A stretch of 64,000 nucleotides of DNA, from positions 3,417,820 through 3,481,819 of the forward strand of contig ML133493.1 in assembly GCA_003864495.1 (NCBI GenBank), read 5' to 3'. Source of the DNA: Nemopilema nomurai (lineage: Eukaryota; Cnidaria; Scyphozoa; Rhizostomeae; Rhizostomatidae). Of the stretch, positions 33,801 to 43,822 are shown in pieces. Numbering within the stretch: the stretch's first letter is position 1; each line of letters begins with the position of its first letter. A program made the translations under genes and the position numbers. The notes below the pieces were generated by a model. It searched no databases. It was not told where the DNA came from and saw only the letters and a program-made list of their open reading frames with translations.

Positions 33801-34743
33801 CTGAAATTGTAATTCAGAATAAAGTCAGCAGTGTTAGGGTGCCATCAAGTTTGAGTCTTCTTTTAGATTAGGTCTATACTAAATGTGCAACAGGGATTAA
33901 TCCTGAAAAAAATAAAGACAATATTCATGCTACATTATCTTCTCAAATCGACTTCTTGGGCCTTTAGCTGAAATTTTCGCCAATCACTGCAGGTAGGAAA
34001 CCGGGTCTTAAGATTTTAGCCTGAGTCTTTTTAATTGCATGTCTTTCTTTAGAAATTTGGTTGTTGTTGATGCATGCCATCATTTATTGTTGTAGTAGTA
34101 GATGCCATGATGCACTCATGTTTGTGATGTTCATTTGTAAGTGATGTTCCATATTCCGTAGGTCTTTTTGAGAACAAGCTGCTAGCTTGGCAACAGTCAG
34201 GGTATTTCTTTTGCCATTTTTTTAATTTTAGTTTCGATACAGACTGATTATTTTTCTGGCTCTGTGTTAGCTATTTATTATTACAAGCTAATGCAATAGT
34301 AAAGGTTAATAGGAGAACGCTTCCATCGCTTGTAGAATAATATTTTAGAGTTTTGTCTCTTTACTTCTCAACTTTGAAACATGATACAACAGAACATTTG
34401 AACCAATAATAAAGTACAAATCGTTAAATACAAATACATTTTCAGACAAAAATGAAATATTTTTTCCTACTGACATTTCTGAAGTGGAAAACGGCTCAAT
34501 AAATGGATTTGTTTCTTTTTAGAAAGAACAGAGGAGCTGAAAGTGGTATGTTTTATTTCCTCATTTCTAACTTGCCCAAGTTACAACGTGATCTTGCCGA
34601 CCCAATAAAACAATCAAGCGAAGGCTTGACCAATATATGCGTGTTGAGATCGTACGAACGTAATATGAGAATATTGAGAGTATTGCATCTTCTTTGCAGT
34701 ATGGCACAAGTTCAAGGGAAAGTTAAGAGCAGGACACAAGTAG
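18860..34743 (+). CDS. DENND2: DENN domain-containing protein 2 (DENND2-type Rab guanine exchange factor)
   Basis: DENND2 proteins promote GDP/GTP exchange on Rab GTPases (Rab9 for several vertebrate members) in endosome-Golgi traffic. Exon 1 (18860-20260, 467 codons from ATG) is low in complexity, rich in Lys/Glu/Ser, with RPPPPPPK near 19655. Further exons: 20383-20454, 20793-20886, 21178-21224, 21805-21926, 22306-22375, 23086-23172, 24358-24429, 24487-24513, 24945-24974, 26590-26655, 27223-27264, 28496-28560, 28676-28733, 29734-29853, 30194-30241, 30795-30851, about 32208-32270, 33270-33314, 33623-33701, 34162-34201, 34523-34545, 34700-34743. Nearly all phases agree. The tripartite uDENN, cDENN and dDENN domains follow in order and the protein ends KFKGKLRAGHK-stop. 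Total near 930 residues. The stretch between 30852 and 33269 is incompletely resolved. Which vertebrate paralogue it matches cannot be told. Confidence 0.88.
20793..24974 (+). other. DENND2: DENND2 exons for uDENN and linker to cDENN
   Basis: The uDENN part reads FFDYVLVVKLRKG (20793-20886), EPYISFRFPPK (21178-21224), IPQFCFPDLKAG (21805-21926), SETFSFVLTDMVGQRHFGYC (22306-22375) and LPEVYCIVSPYGLFGLYSQ (23086-23172). The linker is split over very short exons: IMEELEEAF (24358-24429), VLSHSLPRA (24487-24513, 27 bp) and GGSIKVSFYS (24945-24974, 30 bp). The last lines up with the GKTIKV segment of the family. All are phase-consistent; the two smallest rest on splice signals and pattern only. 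Confidence 0.75.
23615..23827 (-). CDS. Possible small antisense gene in a DENND2 intron, unidentified
   Basis: On the minus strand an open stretch reads MKIFGSLFLDKKAREENLLL and continues very charged (TREKTKMHTDVPPHPRSETI), ending at a consensus-like donor (ATGAG then gtaatt). A possible acceptor precedes the ATG (ttaacatcaaacag), and a possible downstream exon lies at about 23530-23585. Composition looks protein-like but I do not recognise the family. It may be chance. Confidence 0.3.
25536..26040 (+). mobile_element. Penelope-like retroelement 3' fragment (GIY-YIG endonuclease end)
   Basis: The frame up to the stop at 25877 reads GYVGRTIQRLGDRIKQHVPS, then SQHLLDNPDCAKLYNDDMFR and LCRQKEFVFSLGLHW. 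This is the C-terminal GIY-YIG-type endonuclease region of Penelope-like elements; the reverse transcriptase is absent. Downstream, 26018-26037 has a hammerhead-like CTGAGGAGTGTCAGACGAAA. It sits in a DENND2 intron in the sense direction. Confidence 0.65.
27427..28265 (-). CDS. Possible antisense gene or pseudogene in a DENND2 intron, unidentified
   Basis: On the minus strand an open segment (about 28265 to 28048) reads NATEERERVALENN, VWYESLGCILMF and a hydrophobic stretch INKGILVLLGILMFGTYNSL that looks membrane-spanning, ending at a gtaaga donor. A second open segment (27735 to 27427, 102 codons, stop at its end) is rich in His near its start. Between them short open pieces exist, but phases and an in-frame stop do not let me build one model. 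I do not recognise the family. It could be a real small gene, a decayed copy, or chance. Confidence 0.25.
29256..29660. repeat. CT-rich minisatellite, 24-bp unit, in DENND2 intron
   Basis: The unit is TTTCTCAGCCTCTTTCTCAT plus CTTC, repeated over about 29278-29540 with diverged flanks to 29660. Frames stay open on both strands; the minus strand reads repeated EDEKEAEK. It ends about 75 bp before the exon at 29734, so it may act as an extended pyrimidine tract. Confidence 0.92.
30470..30530 (+). mobile_element. Hammerhead-like ribozyme core, likely Penelope-like remnant
   Basis: At 30490-30513 the + strand reads CTGATGA, a short GC-rich segment with loop GAGA, then GAAACGTC. This matches the order CUGAUGA, stem II, GAAA, and a GUC cleavage triplet of minimal hammerhead ribozymes carried by Penelope-like elements. 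Pairing for stem I is weak, so activity is doubtful. Confidence 0.4.
30795..34743 (+). other. DENND2: DENND2 exons for dDENN and C-terminus
   Basis: Exon 30795-30851 reads LIRSKIETDL. Exon about 32208-32270 reads NAVITEVFVDAYLILIG but needs phase 1 while the previous exon ends in phase 0, so an intervening exon is probably unseen. A 14-bp open stretch with perfect splice sites at 32424-32437 has the right phase to join 32270 to 33270 but adds only four to five residues. Exon 33270-33314 (FYRSAKSKEIKR), 33623-33701 (FLKAFIKTQAFQEFTR), 34162-34201 (LFENKLLAWQQS), 34523-34545 and 34700-34743 (VWHKFKGKLRAGHK) complete the dDENN helices. Confidence 0.75.
31019..31260 (-). mobile_element. Penelope-like retroelement fragment, antisense
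   Basis: The minus strand reads FLENPDCAKTHTDDDFRIIG and LRRQKEFVLSHAF, clearly related to the fragment at 25700-25870 (LLDNPDCAKLYNDDMFRIIG). Only the last part of the endonuclease region remains. It lies in a DENND2 intron. Confidence 0.65.
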
Positions 34744-36258
34744 CTGATGATGAGCAATTCGACTAGCAGGTGTATATTTTATGTTTGATCAGCGTATTGA
34801 TGTTCAATTGACTGTATGCCAACGCCGTAGCTAAGATTGCTCAGTAGTAAACAGGGCTGGCCCAAGGGCATACCAAGAGCAACAACATTGCTCTTACAAT
34901 CTTTCAGCTAGTTGGTATGATTGAGACATATCAAATGTCTCGTCAACAAAATCCTGGCCTCCGCGCTACTCTACTTACCCGAAAATAAGGTTTTATAGAA
35001 GTTGGGCTTTTCGTATACATTCAAGGCTACAACTTTCTACGTCTGGTGATTTTGTGGTTTCGCAATATTACTTGTCTAAAATTGTGTTTTGTTTGTTTAA
35101 CCTGCGCAACATTGCTTTCTCGTTATTGATCAAATTTTGATTGAAATATAAACTTCCTTTCGGAAAGGTCGTTGCTACAGAAGCTTCAATTTAACGTAAA
35201 ATTGCTGAATATGTTCACGTTATGTCCATTGCTGAATATGTTTGCCCCTTTAAATAGTAAAAGCAGTTAAATTTTCCTAATAATGTGTCCTTTAATTATT
35301 AATATACATAAATATGTATGAAGATATATAGTAACTGTATTTAAATTTATGCAAAATGCATTGCATGGCATGTTATGCAAGTTCTTTTGTGGGAAAATAT
35401 TGTGAAAACTGTGTCGAATTTTGTATTATAAAAGATAGAATTCTGTAAATTAATTTTTTAAAATGGCAGCATGTTGAGTATCTTTTGGAAAACAAACGTG
35501 CAAACTAATCATGTTGATAACATTTCTTACAAATAGGTATTGTTTGAGGTTAAAAGTCTGCTCGATTCTGATTTTATGCGTTGTTTGGAACATTAGAATT
35601 GTTTTCAATTGTTGTCATAATCAACTTTCATAATCAACCATAATAATCAGTCATCAATCACCAATCATGATCAATAGTCGATCATCATCATTGTTGGAAA
35701 CTATCGTACCATTTGAGGACGGGTCTTCAAAATTGCTCAAAGAGGGAGTAACCATCAGTTTTGTTAACTGTCACCAACATCTAGATCTCATGCTTCCTGG
35801 GCCACTTTTGAGGTACCATGACTATAGCATACTGAAGTACTTTTTCGGAAAATGACAAAATAGGAAAAAAGGGACATCTACTTATTGAATCAAGCATGAC
35901 ATGGTGTGACAATAGAAAGTAGACAAAGGAGTCACTACAAAATCATATGTCGCAGTTAGCCCTATTTCGCTAGGTTATACTAACGCCTCAAGCCTAATAT
36001 TTATTATCCACGTACTAAATATCAAAGCAACAAAATAGAAACAATTAGATGATTCTATAGTCAGATTATCTAATGGCTAAAAACAGAATCAAGCGATTAA
36101 AATACTTGTCATTCAAAGTCTGTCAATAGTCAATTTACCTCATACTTGTCATTCAAAGTCTGTCAATAGTCAATAGTCAATTGAAAAACCGTTTCAAGTC
36201 AATCTTCTACAATGAAAGTTCTAGTGATATTTTGTGTAATGGGTTTAAAAAACAAAGG
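34744..36258. other. Intergenic stretch without recognisable genes
   Basis: Follows the DENND2 stop codon. It is AT-rich and holds no supported coding region. A direct repeat with a period of about 41 bp (ATACTTGTCATTCAAAGTCT) lies at about 36101-36180. Confidence 0.6.
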
Positions 36259-36781
36259 GAAATCCCTAAGAAACTTTTCGATTTGAAATATTTTTCTATT
36301 CGTGTGTCAAGTGCTTAATTGAGTAGTTTCAGCATATAAGGGCTCGTTGTAGTCAAAGCAACGGAAGTGAGAACTTAAGGAACTTTGTAAGGAACTGTGA
36401 TGAACCCCCTTTGGTGTTGTTGAAATTCGAGACACCAGAAAAGACAACTATGTTATGCGGTTATGGATGTACGATACCTCGTGAACACACGATTGAACTG
36501 CACTAGCCTAGATCTTCGTAGACGGCCTTTCATAACTATTTACTTCGTTTTGTTTTTGGATGCACGGATTTTTTACCGCATTTATTCAGTAAGGCATATG
36601 AGTCAAGTCGTGACACTCAGTCTTTCGTGCTTACTGTGGTTATCTGCTCGCCAAAAGAGTATCGACTACCCTGGAGGGCGTGACAGGGACTTTTGGTACT
36701 AAAATCTGATGATTTGAGGTCTACGAATAAGGAACTTTTGGAACTAGGCCTTGGGGTAGGTTCCTTATAAAAAATCGTGCA
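36259..36781. mobile_element. MITE copy C, left end truncated, split by an insertion
   Basis: It matches the copies at 17020 and 18338 (AAACTTTTCGATTTGAAA and GATGATTTGAGGTCTACGAA) and ends with TTCCTTATAAAAAATCGTGC. Its middle is interrupted at 36396-36685 by unrelated sequence. Confidence 0.75.
36396..36685. mobile_element. Likely solo LTR nested in the MITE
   Basis: The 290-bp insert starts TGTGATGAACCCCCTTTGG and ends GGGCGTGACA, the TG...CA ends expected of an LTR. It is flanked by ggaac and gggac, consistent with a 5-bp target duplication carrying one change; the sister MITE copies have a single ggaac here. The retroelement family is unknown. Confidence 0.55.
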
Positions 36782-37077
36782 TATGCAATAACTGATGGTT
36801 TTTGTAAATTAGGAGCCTGAGAGATTTATATTACTTTGGTCTTTGCGATCGCTACCTTGGACTTAGTTGTGTTTCAAAGTGAGCCCATTTTGCGTACGAA
36901 GAATTTTGTGTCCGTAACTTTTTTGCTATGCAAGGCATGCCCATTTTCCTGTAATTACGGTACCGATTTCTATTGCTTGCGACCACGAAATGCAAAGCGT
37001 TGACGTTGACTCAAAGAATGCAAAGCGAGAGGCAAATCACTGCTTAAAATCACGTTCGCTCTCGGAGTTAATCACAC

Positions 37078-37230
37078 TCAAATCACAAATCGATCACAAA
37101 AAATCATATTAACCACAAAAATCATATTAATCACAAGAAAATCACATAAATCGCAAAAAATCACATAAATCACAGAAAAATCACATTAATCACAGAAAAA
37201 ATCACATTAATCACAGAAAAAATCACATTA
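37078..37230. repeat. Tandem repeat of about 21 bp (AATCACATTAATCACAGAAA)
   Basis: Degenerate tandem copies based on TCACATTAATCACAGAAAAA with poly-A variation. They sit just upstream of the surviving BEL/Pao reverse transcriptase, where gag would be expected. Confidence 0.85.
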
Positions 37231-39219
37231 GGTGATCCAGTGCGGTTCAAAGATGCAGTCAAGTTCAAGGGTAGACGTTATGTAGTAAATCTACCTTGGA
37301 AGTCAGCAACAGCCAAAGCCTCGTTACCAGACAACAAGAAGCTATGTGAAAGAGGCTACGTTCTCAGCTGAAAAGATTATCTAGAGTCCCGGAGCAGTTA
37401 GAAGCTTATGATGGCAGAGCAGATAAAGGCGGGAATTGTGGAAAAGGTTCCCAAGAAAGAAACAGGGGTAACAGCTACCCACTACGTACCCCATCATGCT
37501 GTCATTCGGCAAGAAGCAGAGTCAACAAAAGTGAGAATCGTGTTCGACGCGTCAGCAAAGGAGAGGAGAGGTAGCTAATCGCTAAATGAGTGTCTTCACA
37601 AGGGACCCCCATTGATGCCTATGCTGTTTGACATTGTGCTTCGGTACAGAATGTACCCCGTTGAAGTAGCAGTTGAAGACAGAGATTGCCTAAGGTTTTT
37701 GTGGGTTGAAGATCCAAAGAATGCAATGTCAGGGCTTTCTGAGTTGAGGTTCACTCGGGTTATCTTTGGAGCGGGTCCGAGTCCATTCTTGCTGAATGCG
37801 ACGATGCAAAGGCACATTGGAGGCTATGAGGAGACAGATCCAGAGTTTGTCAGGTTGGTGGTTAAAAGTTTATTTGTGGATGATTTTGTTGGTGGTGGTA
37901 GAAACTCGACAGAAGTTATCACATTGAAAAAGAAACTCACCGATGTAATGCAAGCTTCACTCTTCACAAATGGAAGTCAAATATTGACGAAGTGTGCAGC
38001 TCGCCAACGGTGGACAGTGAAGGTGATGAAGACGAAACATTTGCGAAGCAGAAACTTAATCTGGATGAGAGCCGAAGTAAAGTCCTTGGGATAAAGTGGA
38101 ATCCAAGGAGTGATATAATGGCAGTGGAATTGTCACAGGTTGCAGAGGAAGCAGAAAGGGATCTACGCATGACTGCTGAGCCGCTTGTCCAGAATCTATG
38201 ACCCATTAGGAGTTGTGGGTCCGATCACCATTGTTGGTAGAAAGATCTTCCAAGATGCTTGCAAAGAAGGTATAACTTGGGACAGTTTGGTCAGTGAAGA
38301 TCTGCATGGTAGATGAAAGATATTTGAAAGGAATTTGAAGCAAAGGTCAGAGATAGAGTTCCCAAGATGTGTTGCATTGTCAGAGAAGCCAAAGGAGATG
38401 TCATTGCACACCTTCGCAGATGCAAGTCAAACAGCCTACTACGCGGTCGTGTATTTGGTTGTGACGTTGCCGCAAGGAAAGTTCAGTAACCTGCTGACTG
38501 CTAAAACCAGGCTGCCTCCATTGAAGAAGGAAATGACCATTGCACGTTTGGAGTTGACAGCAGCAAGGATTGCGGCAAGGTTGGCAGCGACAGTAAAATA
38601 AGCACTGGCAGGATTTGAGTTAAAACGGGTCTGCATGTGGTCGGATAGTTGCACGGTTCTCCATTGGCTGCAAAGGCGAGTTCAGTATCGCCAATTTGTT
38701 GAACACAGAGTCAAGGAAATCGAACATCTGTCAAATGGTGCAACATGGCAGTATTGTCCAACAAGCGAAAATCCGGCGGATCTTGGCACAAGGGGCAAAA
38801 CACCGCTACAATTACAAGGAAGTGACCTGTGGTGGCAGGGACCATCGTGGCTGATTTCTGATCAGTGGCCAGAACAGCCCATCTTGTCAAGGGAAAAGGA
38901 AATCGAAGATGAAGAAATAAATCCAGTGTTACAGATGGCCACGACGATAAAAGAAAGGGGACTTTCAAGTTTGATAAGGTTGAAAGATTATAGCTCAAAG
39001 AAAAGATTACTTGGTGTAACTGCGTGGATTTTTCGTTTTATGAAGAACTGCAGGGCAAGCAAGGGAGATAGGCTCCCACTGAAATACGTTACAACAGACG
39101 AAGTAAAGGAAGCGGAAGAAAGGTGGGTGAAAGTGGTACAAACCGAAATTGAAGAGAGTGCAAATTACAAGCAGTTGGTGCAACAGCTGAACGTTGTGAA
39201 GATAGACGGAGTGATGTGA
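37231..39219 (+). pseudogene. BEL/Pao reverse transcriptase and RNase H region, broken
   Basis: Fragments in several frames match Pao-type polymerase: DAVKFKGRRYVVNLPW, YVPHHAVIRQEA, VRIVFDASAKERR, SLNECLHKGPPLMP, DRDCLRFLWVEDP and a FVDDFVGGG box. The segment between MLFDIVLRYRMYPVEV and VEDRDCLRFLW is too short: the DIEKAF motif with the first catalytic Asp is missing, so the enzyme cannot work. RNase H follows (FADASQTAYYAVVYL, RLELTAARIAARL, MWSDSCTVLHWL). Several stops and frame changes are present. Confidence 0.8.
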
Positions 39220-39231
39220 TGCAAGGGAAGA

Positions 39232-40257
39232 TTGCAGTTTTCTGGATTGTCGTTTGAAGTACAGAATCCAGCGTTGTTACCAAGAGGACACCATTATACC
39301 AATTTGGTAGTGAAAGAAGCACACGAACTTGTACTTCACGGATTGGTGAGTATGACGTTAGCCGAGGTCAGACAAAGATATTGGATTCCAAAGGGCAGGC
39401 AAGTAGTGAAGAAAGTGCTGAAAGAGTGCAAGCAATGCGCAAAGAGAAGTTCCAAGCTGCTAAAGGGAACAGTCACAGCTCCGTTACCGGAACTTCGGGT
39501 TAAACCAGCACGTCCATTTGAGGTAACTGGATGTGATTTTGCAGGTCAAATTCACTTGAAAGGCAATGAGAAGGCATACATCGCTCTTTTCACATGCGCG
39601 GTAACACGAGCTGTTCACTTGGAGCTTACAAAGGACATGACAGCTACTGAGTTTAGGGTGGTTCTGCAAAGATTTGTTAGTCGCAGAGGAGCACCTAGCA
39701 CAGTCATTAGCGACAATGCAAAGACGTTTGAAAGCACGGGAAAACAGTTGAAGAAGATATGCGACAACGAAAATTGGCAAGGATATTTAACGACGAAGAG
39801 AATAGACTGGATATTCAACGTTTCCAAGGCACCGTGGCAAGGAGGATTCTTCGAAAGACTGGTCGGAATCTCGAAATCGACCTTGTACAAAGTCTTGGGA
39901 CGTTCGAAGCTGAGTTTCAGAGAGGTTGAGACAATGCTCATACAGGTAGAAGGCTTTATGAACAACCGACCGCTGACCTACCAGACAAATGAGCTTGAAA
40001 GTGAACCTCTGACGCCTAACCACATGATTTTTGGATATGCTTTGCCAACCACCGCCAACGATGCAAACGATGCCAATGAAGAAATGAGTGACGACGAGGA
40101 GTCTTCTGCAAGGGTAAATAAGCGACTTAAGTACGTGTCAACAAAAAGGCTCATTTGTGGAAGAGATGGACTCGCGAGTACTTACAGGGACTGAAAGAGT
40201 AACAAAGACAAGCTGACCGAAAATCGAGAGTGCCGGAAATCGGAGAAATCGTGCTTA
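39232..40257 (+). pseudogene. BEL/Pao integrase
   Basis: An open frame of over 300 codons carries the zinc-binding H2C2 end (KECKQCAKRSS) and the integrase core: GCDFAGQIHLKG, VISDNAKTFES and KAPWQGGFFERLVG give Asp, Asp and Glu in the right order. It is interrupted near 40195 by a stop and then by the DNA transposon at 40260. It belongs to the same broken element, although the core itself looks intact. Confidence 0.8.
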
Positions 40258-40259
40258 TA

Positions 40260-43200
40260 GTCAGGGCGCTACGGGGATTCACACTGGAAATAGTTGCGGG
40301 CAATTTAATTTTTGGTTTAAAACATACCTTATACCTTGCACATGATAATTTTACCGGTTGGACACCACCAAACTGCTTCAGTGGGTCATCCAATCAAAGT
40401 TTTGTCTACGCTTTTTTAGGCCTATTTTCTTCCGAGGGCGCCATTTTGTTTTATATGTCAGACTTCTCGAGCAGGTTCTGACAAGTCTCATAGGCGCTCT
40501 TATTTCCAAGAAAAACGCTATCTAGTGATTTTCTGATATAAATGCAGAATAGATGCCTTCAAGGAAAATTTTGGGGATTGAATCTGTTGAAAGGGGGAGG
40601 GGGCTAGTGCACGAGTTCTCGAGAGATATGACATGTATCAATGTTCTCAGCTGATGTTACTTCCGTATTTCCAACGTCCTGAAAGCTTCTTTTAATGGGA
40701 AATAGGGGTAGGAAATCTAGAAAACTTGATCATAAAGGCACGAGGGGAAAGGAGGTTTACAAAAAAGGGTTTTACTGAAGACTTGGAGTAGGGTATAATT
40801 ATTTTCCCTATTTTTAATACGAAAATTGTAATAATTCTTTTGGTGCATTCAACACAATTTAACAAACCCTAAATAGCTTTGGCATATCATAATGAAGTTT
40901 ATGTTTTTTCAAAAATATTTTGCTCGTATGTACCAGATGCTCCGGTGGAACGGAAAGTGGGGGGTGGGGGCAAATTGAAGACTTGCGGGTTTTGCAAAAG
41001 AATCATTCCATTTTAAGAGAAATGTAAAATGATTCTAATCCACGTGAAGTACATCCTTACAAATATAGACAGATATCAGGCTAGGTTTCACAGTTGACAG
41101 GCCTGTTGGCTTATGTCGTTAGCTTACGCCAGGGCCGCATGAATTTCAAATTGCTCCTAACGCCTCCAAAACGAAGAAGAAAAGACCACGATTCGAAAGA
41201 AAGTACAGATCGGAATGAAGAGCAAGAAGAAGAGGAAAGATCCTGTTTAATTCATTTTCACCTTTATGAAAAGGAAACAAAGATTCGCAGTCTTACAGAT
41301 AAGTCGTGGGACAAAGTCAAATAGGCAAAGTAAGTTGTTCTTTCCTCCCAGTTTTCTTCTTAATGAGAAATAGAGTGAAATATGTGAATGTAAAATGTTG
41401 GCAAAGAAATTAATCTTCTCGGAAATAGTTTGTGTAAATCTTAAACTTCTAGCGAATAGCATTCTTGATGCGAATAGTTTTCTTGTTATCACGCATGTGA
41501 ACGTCACGTCCCCATCCTTATAGGCTGGTTGGAGTCATCCTACACGCTTTGCAGAAAAAATCAACCATCGCAGTATCTTTGTTACAGTTGAAGAAAGGTG
41601 CTACTCCATTTTTGTTCAAGATAGCGAGGTGCAATCATCTGCAACCAAAGAGCTTTTCTCGAAACAAGAAGAAGCAGACACAAAAGTCCTCCTCTGTTGC
41701 AAACATGCAGAAGTCACTGGACATCAAGACGCCTGTATTGTGACAGTTGACAGCGATATCGCCATGTACGCAATACATTTTTCAAGCCAATTTGAGATAA
41801 ATGTGTACTTGCGAATTTATGTTAAAAGTTCCACTCGAATTTTGGATGCGAAAGCAATACGCGACAACCTTGGGGTATTCATTACAGCTGCATTGCCAGC
41901 ACTGCATGCTTTCACCGGCAATATACACAAGTGCTTTTCATGGCAAGAGGAAAGTGAATGCCCTGAAAGTTCTGAAGAAAGATGAAAGGTTTCAGCAAGC
42001 TTCCTCACACTTTGGAGACGAATTCGAATTTGACGTCGATCTGTTTGAGATCATCCAAGAGTTTGGCTGCATCCTCTATGGACTTAGTTCCCTAACAAAT
42101 GTGAATGAGGCAAGATGCAAAAAATTTTGCTCGTCGAAAGGAAAGATTCCTGAGCCTCAAATGCTTTCACCAACCAGTGACGAGCACCTTCAGCATTGCA
42201 AGCACGAGCATCTTCTACGTCACAGACATAGTCAAGCTGGGCATAGTCAAGCTGGCGTTGAAGGAAAACCCTGAAGTTCCATCACCATATGGTTTTGGTT
42301 GGGAAGTCGATGCCGATGGTGCGCTGGAAATAGTATGGATGACGCAAAAGCTAGCATTAGATTTTATTCCAGATCTCGTTTCGTGCAGCTACAAGAAGAA
42401 CAACTGCCGAACTGAACACTTTGTATGCGTTTCCAATGGACTCAAGTGCAAAGATATTTGAGGGTGCTCAAACTGTGACAATAAAATAGATGAGGATGAT
42501 ACTGATGAAGATGGCTTCGAAGAGGCATCCGAAGACGATGAATGCAAAAATTTGGACGAATAATTTTATCGTATCATAAGTAAAAAATGCTTGCAAGCAG
42601 ACACTTCCTGACTTGCTGTCCGATGGGTTAACCCCGTTTTCGAAAATGAACCAAATCTACTTCTGACTAGACATTTCTGAAAGGCAGACAAGTCGATTCC
42701 GCAGGTAGGCTTTACAGTATATGTCGAAATTATTTGCCTTTTAAGTTTGTAATATTTTTTAAACGGTGAAGAAGGCTCCTTACTCTCACAATTTTCTTAA
42801 AATGGAATGATCCTTTTGCAAAACCCGCAAGTCTTCAATTTGCCCCCACCCCCCACTTTCCGTTCCACCGGAGCATCTGGTACATACGAGCAAAATATTT
42901 TTGAAAAAACATAAACTTCATTATGATAAGCCAAAGATATTTAGGGTTTGTTAAATTGTATTGAATGCACCAAAAGAATTATTACAATTTTCGTATTAAA
43001 AATAGGGAAAATAATTATACCCTACTCCAAGTCTTCAGTAAAACCCTTTTTTGTAAACCTTCTTTTTCCCTCGTGCCTTTATGATCAAGTTTTCTAGATT
43101 TCCTACCACTATTTCCCATTAAAAGAAGCTTTCAGGCCGTTGGAAATACGGAAGTAAAATCAGCTGAGAACATTGATATATGTCATATCTCTCGAGAACT

Positions 43201-43564
43201 CGTGCACTAGCCCCCTCCCCCTTTCAACAGATTCAATCCCCAAAATTTTCCTTGAAGGCATCTATTCTGCATTTATATCAGAAAATCACTAGATAGCGTT
43301 TTTCTTGGAAATAAGAGCGCCTATGAGACTTGTCAGAACCTGCTCGAGAAGTCTGACATATAAAACAAAATGGCGCCCTCGGAAGAAAATAGGCCTAAAA
43401 AAGCGTAGACAAAACTTTGATTGGATGACCCACTGAAGCAGTTTGGTGGTGTCCAACCGGTAAAATTATCATGTGCAAGGTATAAGGTATGTTTTAAACC
43501 AAAAATTAAATTGCCCGCAAAAATTTCCAGTGTACACCTAATTTTGACCCCGTAGCGCCCTGAC
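40260..43564. mobile_element. DNA transposon of about 3.3 kb with about 765-bp terminal inverted repeats
   Basis: Left arm about 40260-41022 and right arm about 42793-43564 are inverted repeats of each other; the ends read GTCAGGGCGCTACGGGG. A TA dinucleotide flanks both sides. The arms are close to identical apart from small indels near the outer end, so insertion was fairly recent. The interior encodes a decayed protein (see 41141-42561). It landed in the C-terminal module of the BEL/Pao polyprotein. I cannot assign a superfamily. Confidence 0.85.
41141..42561 (+). pseudogene. Transposon protein, nuclease-like core with Cys-rich tail, frameshifted
   Basis: A first short frame reads MNFKLLLTPPKRRRKD. 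From 41640 the core reads LFSKQEEADTKVLLCCKHAE then CIVTVDSDIAMYAIHF, a pattern of spaced acidic residues reminiscent of PIN-like nucleases. It continues LPALHAFTGNI, VNEARCKKFCSSKGKI, PYGFGWEVDADGALEIVWMT, then a Cys-rich tail (LVSCSYKKNNC, CVSNGLKCKDI). Proteins of this layout recur in aquatic animal genomes, often uncharacterised; that is recollection. Frame changes near 41935 and 42200-42250 and a stop after KCKDI show decay. The nuclease assignment is inference. Confidence 0.5.
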
Positions 43565-43566
43565 TA

Positions 43567-43822
43567 TCATCCACAGAGCAGAGATGGAATGATAAGAGCT
43601 GTTAAACTGCACGTTTTGAGCCAAGGAAAGTTGATAGAATTGGAAAGACCATTGCAAGGTATTGCGTCGTTAGAAATAAAAGCACCGGTTGCTGAGAGGA
43701 AATCTACACCAGATGGGGAAGACGTAGAAGAGAGGACCAAGAAAAGACCAAGAAGACTAGCTACGTTTGCCGGAGAAGAAACGAGAGAACTACAAACTCG
43801 GGTTTTGAATCAAGAAGATTAA
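43567..43822 (+). pseudogene. BEL/Pao C-terminal module, downstream half
   Basis: Right after the transposon the frame resumes with SRDGMIRAVKLHVL and LIELERPLQGIASLEI, the usual end of Pao polyproteins following integrase, then a Lys/Arg/Glu-rich tail and TAA. The upstream half (EIGEIVLI) is at 40230-40257. Some residues of this module between the two halves are lost. Confidence 0.75.

Noticed and set aside
37078..37230. CRISPR-like repeat
   Set aside because: Degenerate head-to-tail tandem repeat without unique spacers in an animal genome.
41094..41140. Upstream extension of the transposon protein
   Set aside because: No ATG and no conserved sequence; the first plausible Met is near 41141.
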